DNA of 8,108 nucleotides from an uncultured Rickettsiales bacterium (GTDB lineage: Bacteria > Pseudomonadota > Alphaproteobacteria > UBA8366). Every line of letters starts with the position of its first letter. The stretch's first letter is position 1. The translations under genes were made by a program, and so were the position numbers. The notes below the pieces were generated by a model. It was not told the DNA's origin. It saw only the letters and a list, made by a program, of their open reading frames with translations, and did not search any database. The stretch spans positions 1 through 8,108 of the forward strand of contig CAJWTF010000159.1 of assembly GCA_913046825.1 (NCBI GenBank). Direction: 5' to 3'. Shown here one piece after another: positions 7,317 to 8,108 of this stretch.

Positions 7317-8108
7317 TCAGTTGCTGCTCTTACCCTCAATCACTGACAGCACGCGAGCCAACCGTGCGAGAGCCCTAACACGCCATCAGCCAGTTTCAAT
7401 CTTGCAGGATTCCCACATTGCTTTCCGAAGACGTAGCGCCCAAGAACCAGCCGTTCGTCCTTAGCGATACCAATGGTAAAGCTGCCAAGAAGCGACGTGC
7501 GGTCGAAAGTGCTCTTAGCATTGCTCACTTCATGCAGAGCCTTCGTCTCCAGAACAAGTGCTTCACGCGCACTACCGCTGTCGCGCAATTGTCGCGAAAC
7601 ACTCCAAAATAGCCGAGCACTAAGATCATTATCGCTAATTTCTTCCACGACCCACACGGCAGTTTTAAACTCGCCGATCTTGGCGTAAGTAATGGCAACC
7701 CGCGCCCTGGAAAACGACCCCGCATATGGACTGCCGATTTCAAACACCAGACGCTCCGCCCGGCGAGGATATCCCTCGCTCCCTTCAGGTCACACAACTG
7801 GTGCCAGCCTTGCGCCACTTCCGTAAGCGCCGAAGTGCGGTAGCATAAATCTCCTATCGATGCGGTAATGCGTTGGGCATATTTCGACTTCGAGAGTCGT
7901 GCTTTCTCGGTAGTACCCGACGCTATGGCCCGTACCCGAGCGGGTTCACCCCCGATCCGTCCCATTGCACGAGTGGCAGCGTCGGTCTCGCCCAGCGTCA
8001 ATCGGAGGACATCGCGCGGCTGCTTGTCCACGACGCATAAAGATAGTCCGCGCAGGTGCATCGCACACGTGGAATGCGCAAACGTATGCAATTCCTTTGA
8101 CCGAATCT
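7317..8108 (-). pseudogene. TPR-like repeat protein, broken by two frameshifts; 5' end beyond the window
   Basis: Three consecutive minus-strand frames together give one helical-repeat protein. From the window edge to about 7762 one frame carries YRTSALTEVAQGW and DLKGARDILA. From about 7760 to 7380 a second carries RAERLVFEIGS, RARVAITYAKIGEF and SARLFWSVSRQLRDSG. A third, to the TGA at 7319-7317, carries RALARLARVLSVIEGK. These fit an approximately 34-residue pattern of A-helix I-x-D-x-x-x-R-A and B-helix A-x-x-x-G-D-x-x-x-A, a TPR-like scaffold. Both frame changes have the same sense, each fixable by one inserted base. At about 7757-7764 the sequence GCCGGGCGGAG would read on as GCC CGG GCG GAG with one more C. 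The first frame stays open to position 8108, with only a TTG at 8091 as a possible start, so the gene probably begins outside. Function is unknown. Assembly error is an alternative to true decay. Confidence 0.6.

Noticed and set aside
7142..7378. 78-codon plus-strand ORF after the exporter operon
   Set aside because: Its complement reads as the LLM-type tail and the TPR-like C-terminus. The plus-strand translation has no recognisable pattern.
7418..7688. Plus-strand ORFs of 64 and 71 codons at the right end
   Set aside because: They are antisense to the TPR-like reading, which has a clear repeat pattern.
7106..8108. Insertion sequence, CRISPR array or tRNA in the gene-poor right end
   Set aside because: I saw no transposase-like reading, terminal inverted repeats, regularly spaced repeats or cloverleaf. 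The region is explained by two gene remnants.

Overview
The window looks like chromosomal DNA from a Gram-negative, probably alphaproteobacterial, organism. This rests on fairly high GC by eye, a Gram-negative style periplasmic gamma-glutamyltranspeptidase, and the character of the proteins. It is inference, and nothing here fixes a genus.

Layout. Bases 1-58 hold the first 19 codons of a minus-strand gene that runs off the left edge. Bases 170-1918 (minus) encode a gamma-glutamyltranspeptidase with a signal peptide and every catalytic landmark. Bases 1969-3195 (minus) encode a PLP-dependent class I/II aminotransferase, 50 nt upstream of ggt and probably co-transcribed with it. A 161-bp divergent intergenic region (3196-3356) carries a 20-bp near-perfect palindrome, the best regulatory candidate in the window. 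Bases 3357-5222 and 5219-7105 (plus) are two half-size ABC exporters, each TMD-NBD, overlapping by 4 nt. Their motifs are complementary: the first has Asp in place of the Walker B catalytic Glu, and the second has an altered signature (LSFGQ). Together they read as one asymmetric heterodimeric exporter.

The right end (7112-8108) has no intact gene but is not empty. On the minus strand it holds two eroded genes. One is a TPR-like repeat protein broken by two frameshifts of the same sense. Directly downstream lies the last 63 codons of a luciferase-like (LLM class) flavin oxidoreductase, cut off by an in-frame stop. These remnants run tail-to-tail into the ABC operon, with 6 nt between the stop codons.

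How the parts may work together. The aminotransferase and GGT form a small amino-acid / gamma-glutamyl operon, one product cytoplasmic and one periplasmic. It diverges from the exporter pair across a shared control region. A common regulator acting at the palindrome could tie export of a compound to its gamma-glutamyl processing, but that is a hypothesis. The individual families are all well known. I do not see a clearly undescribed system here.
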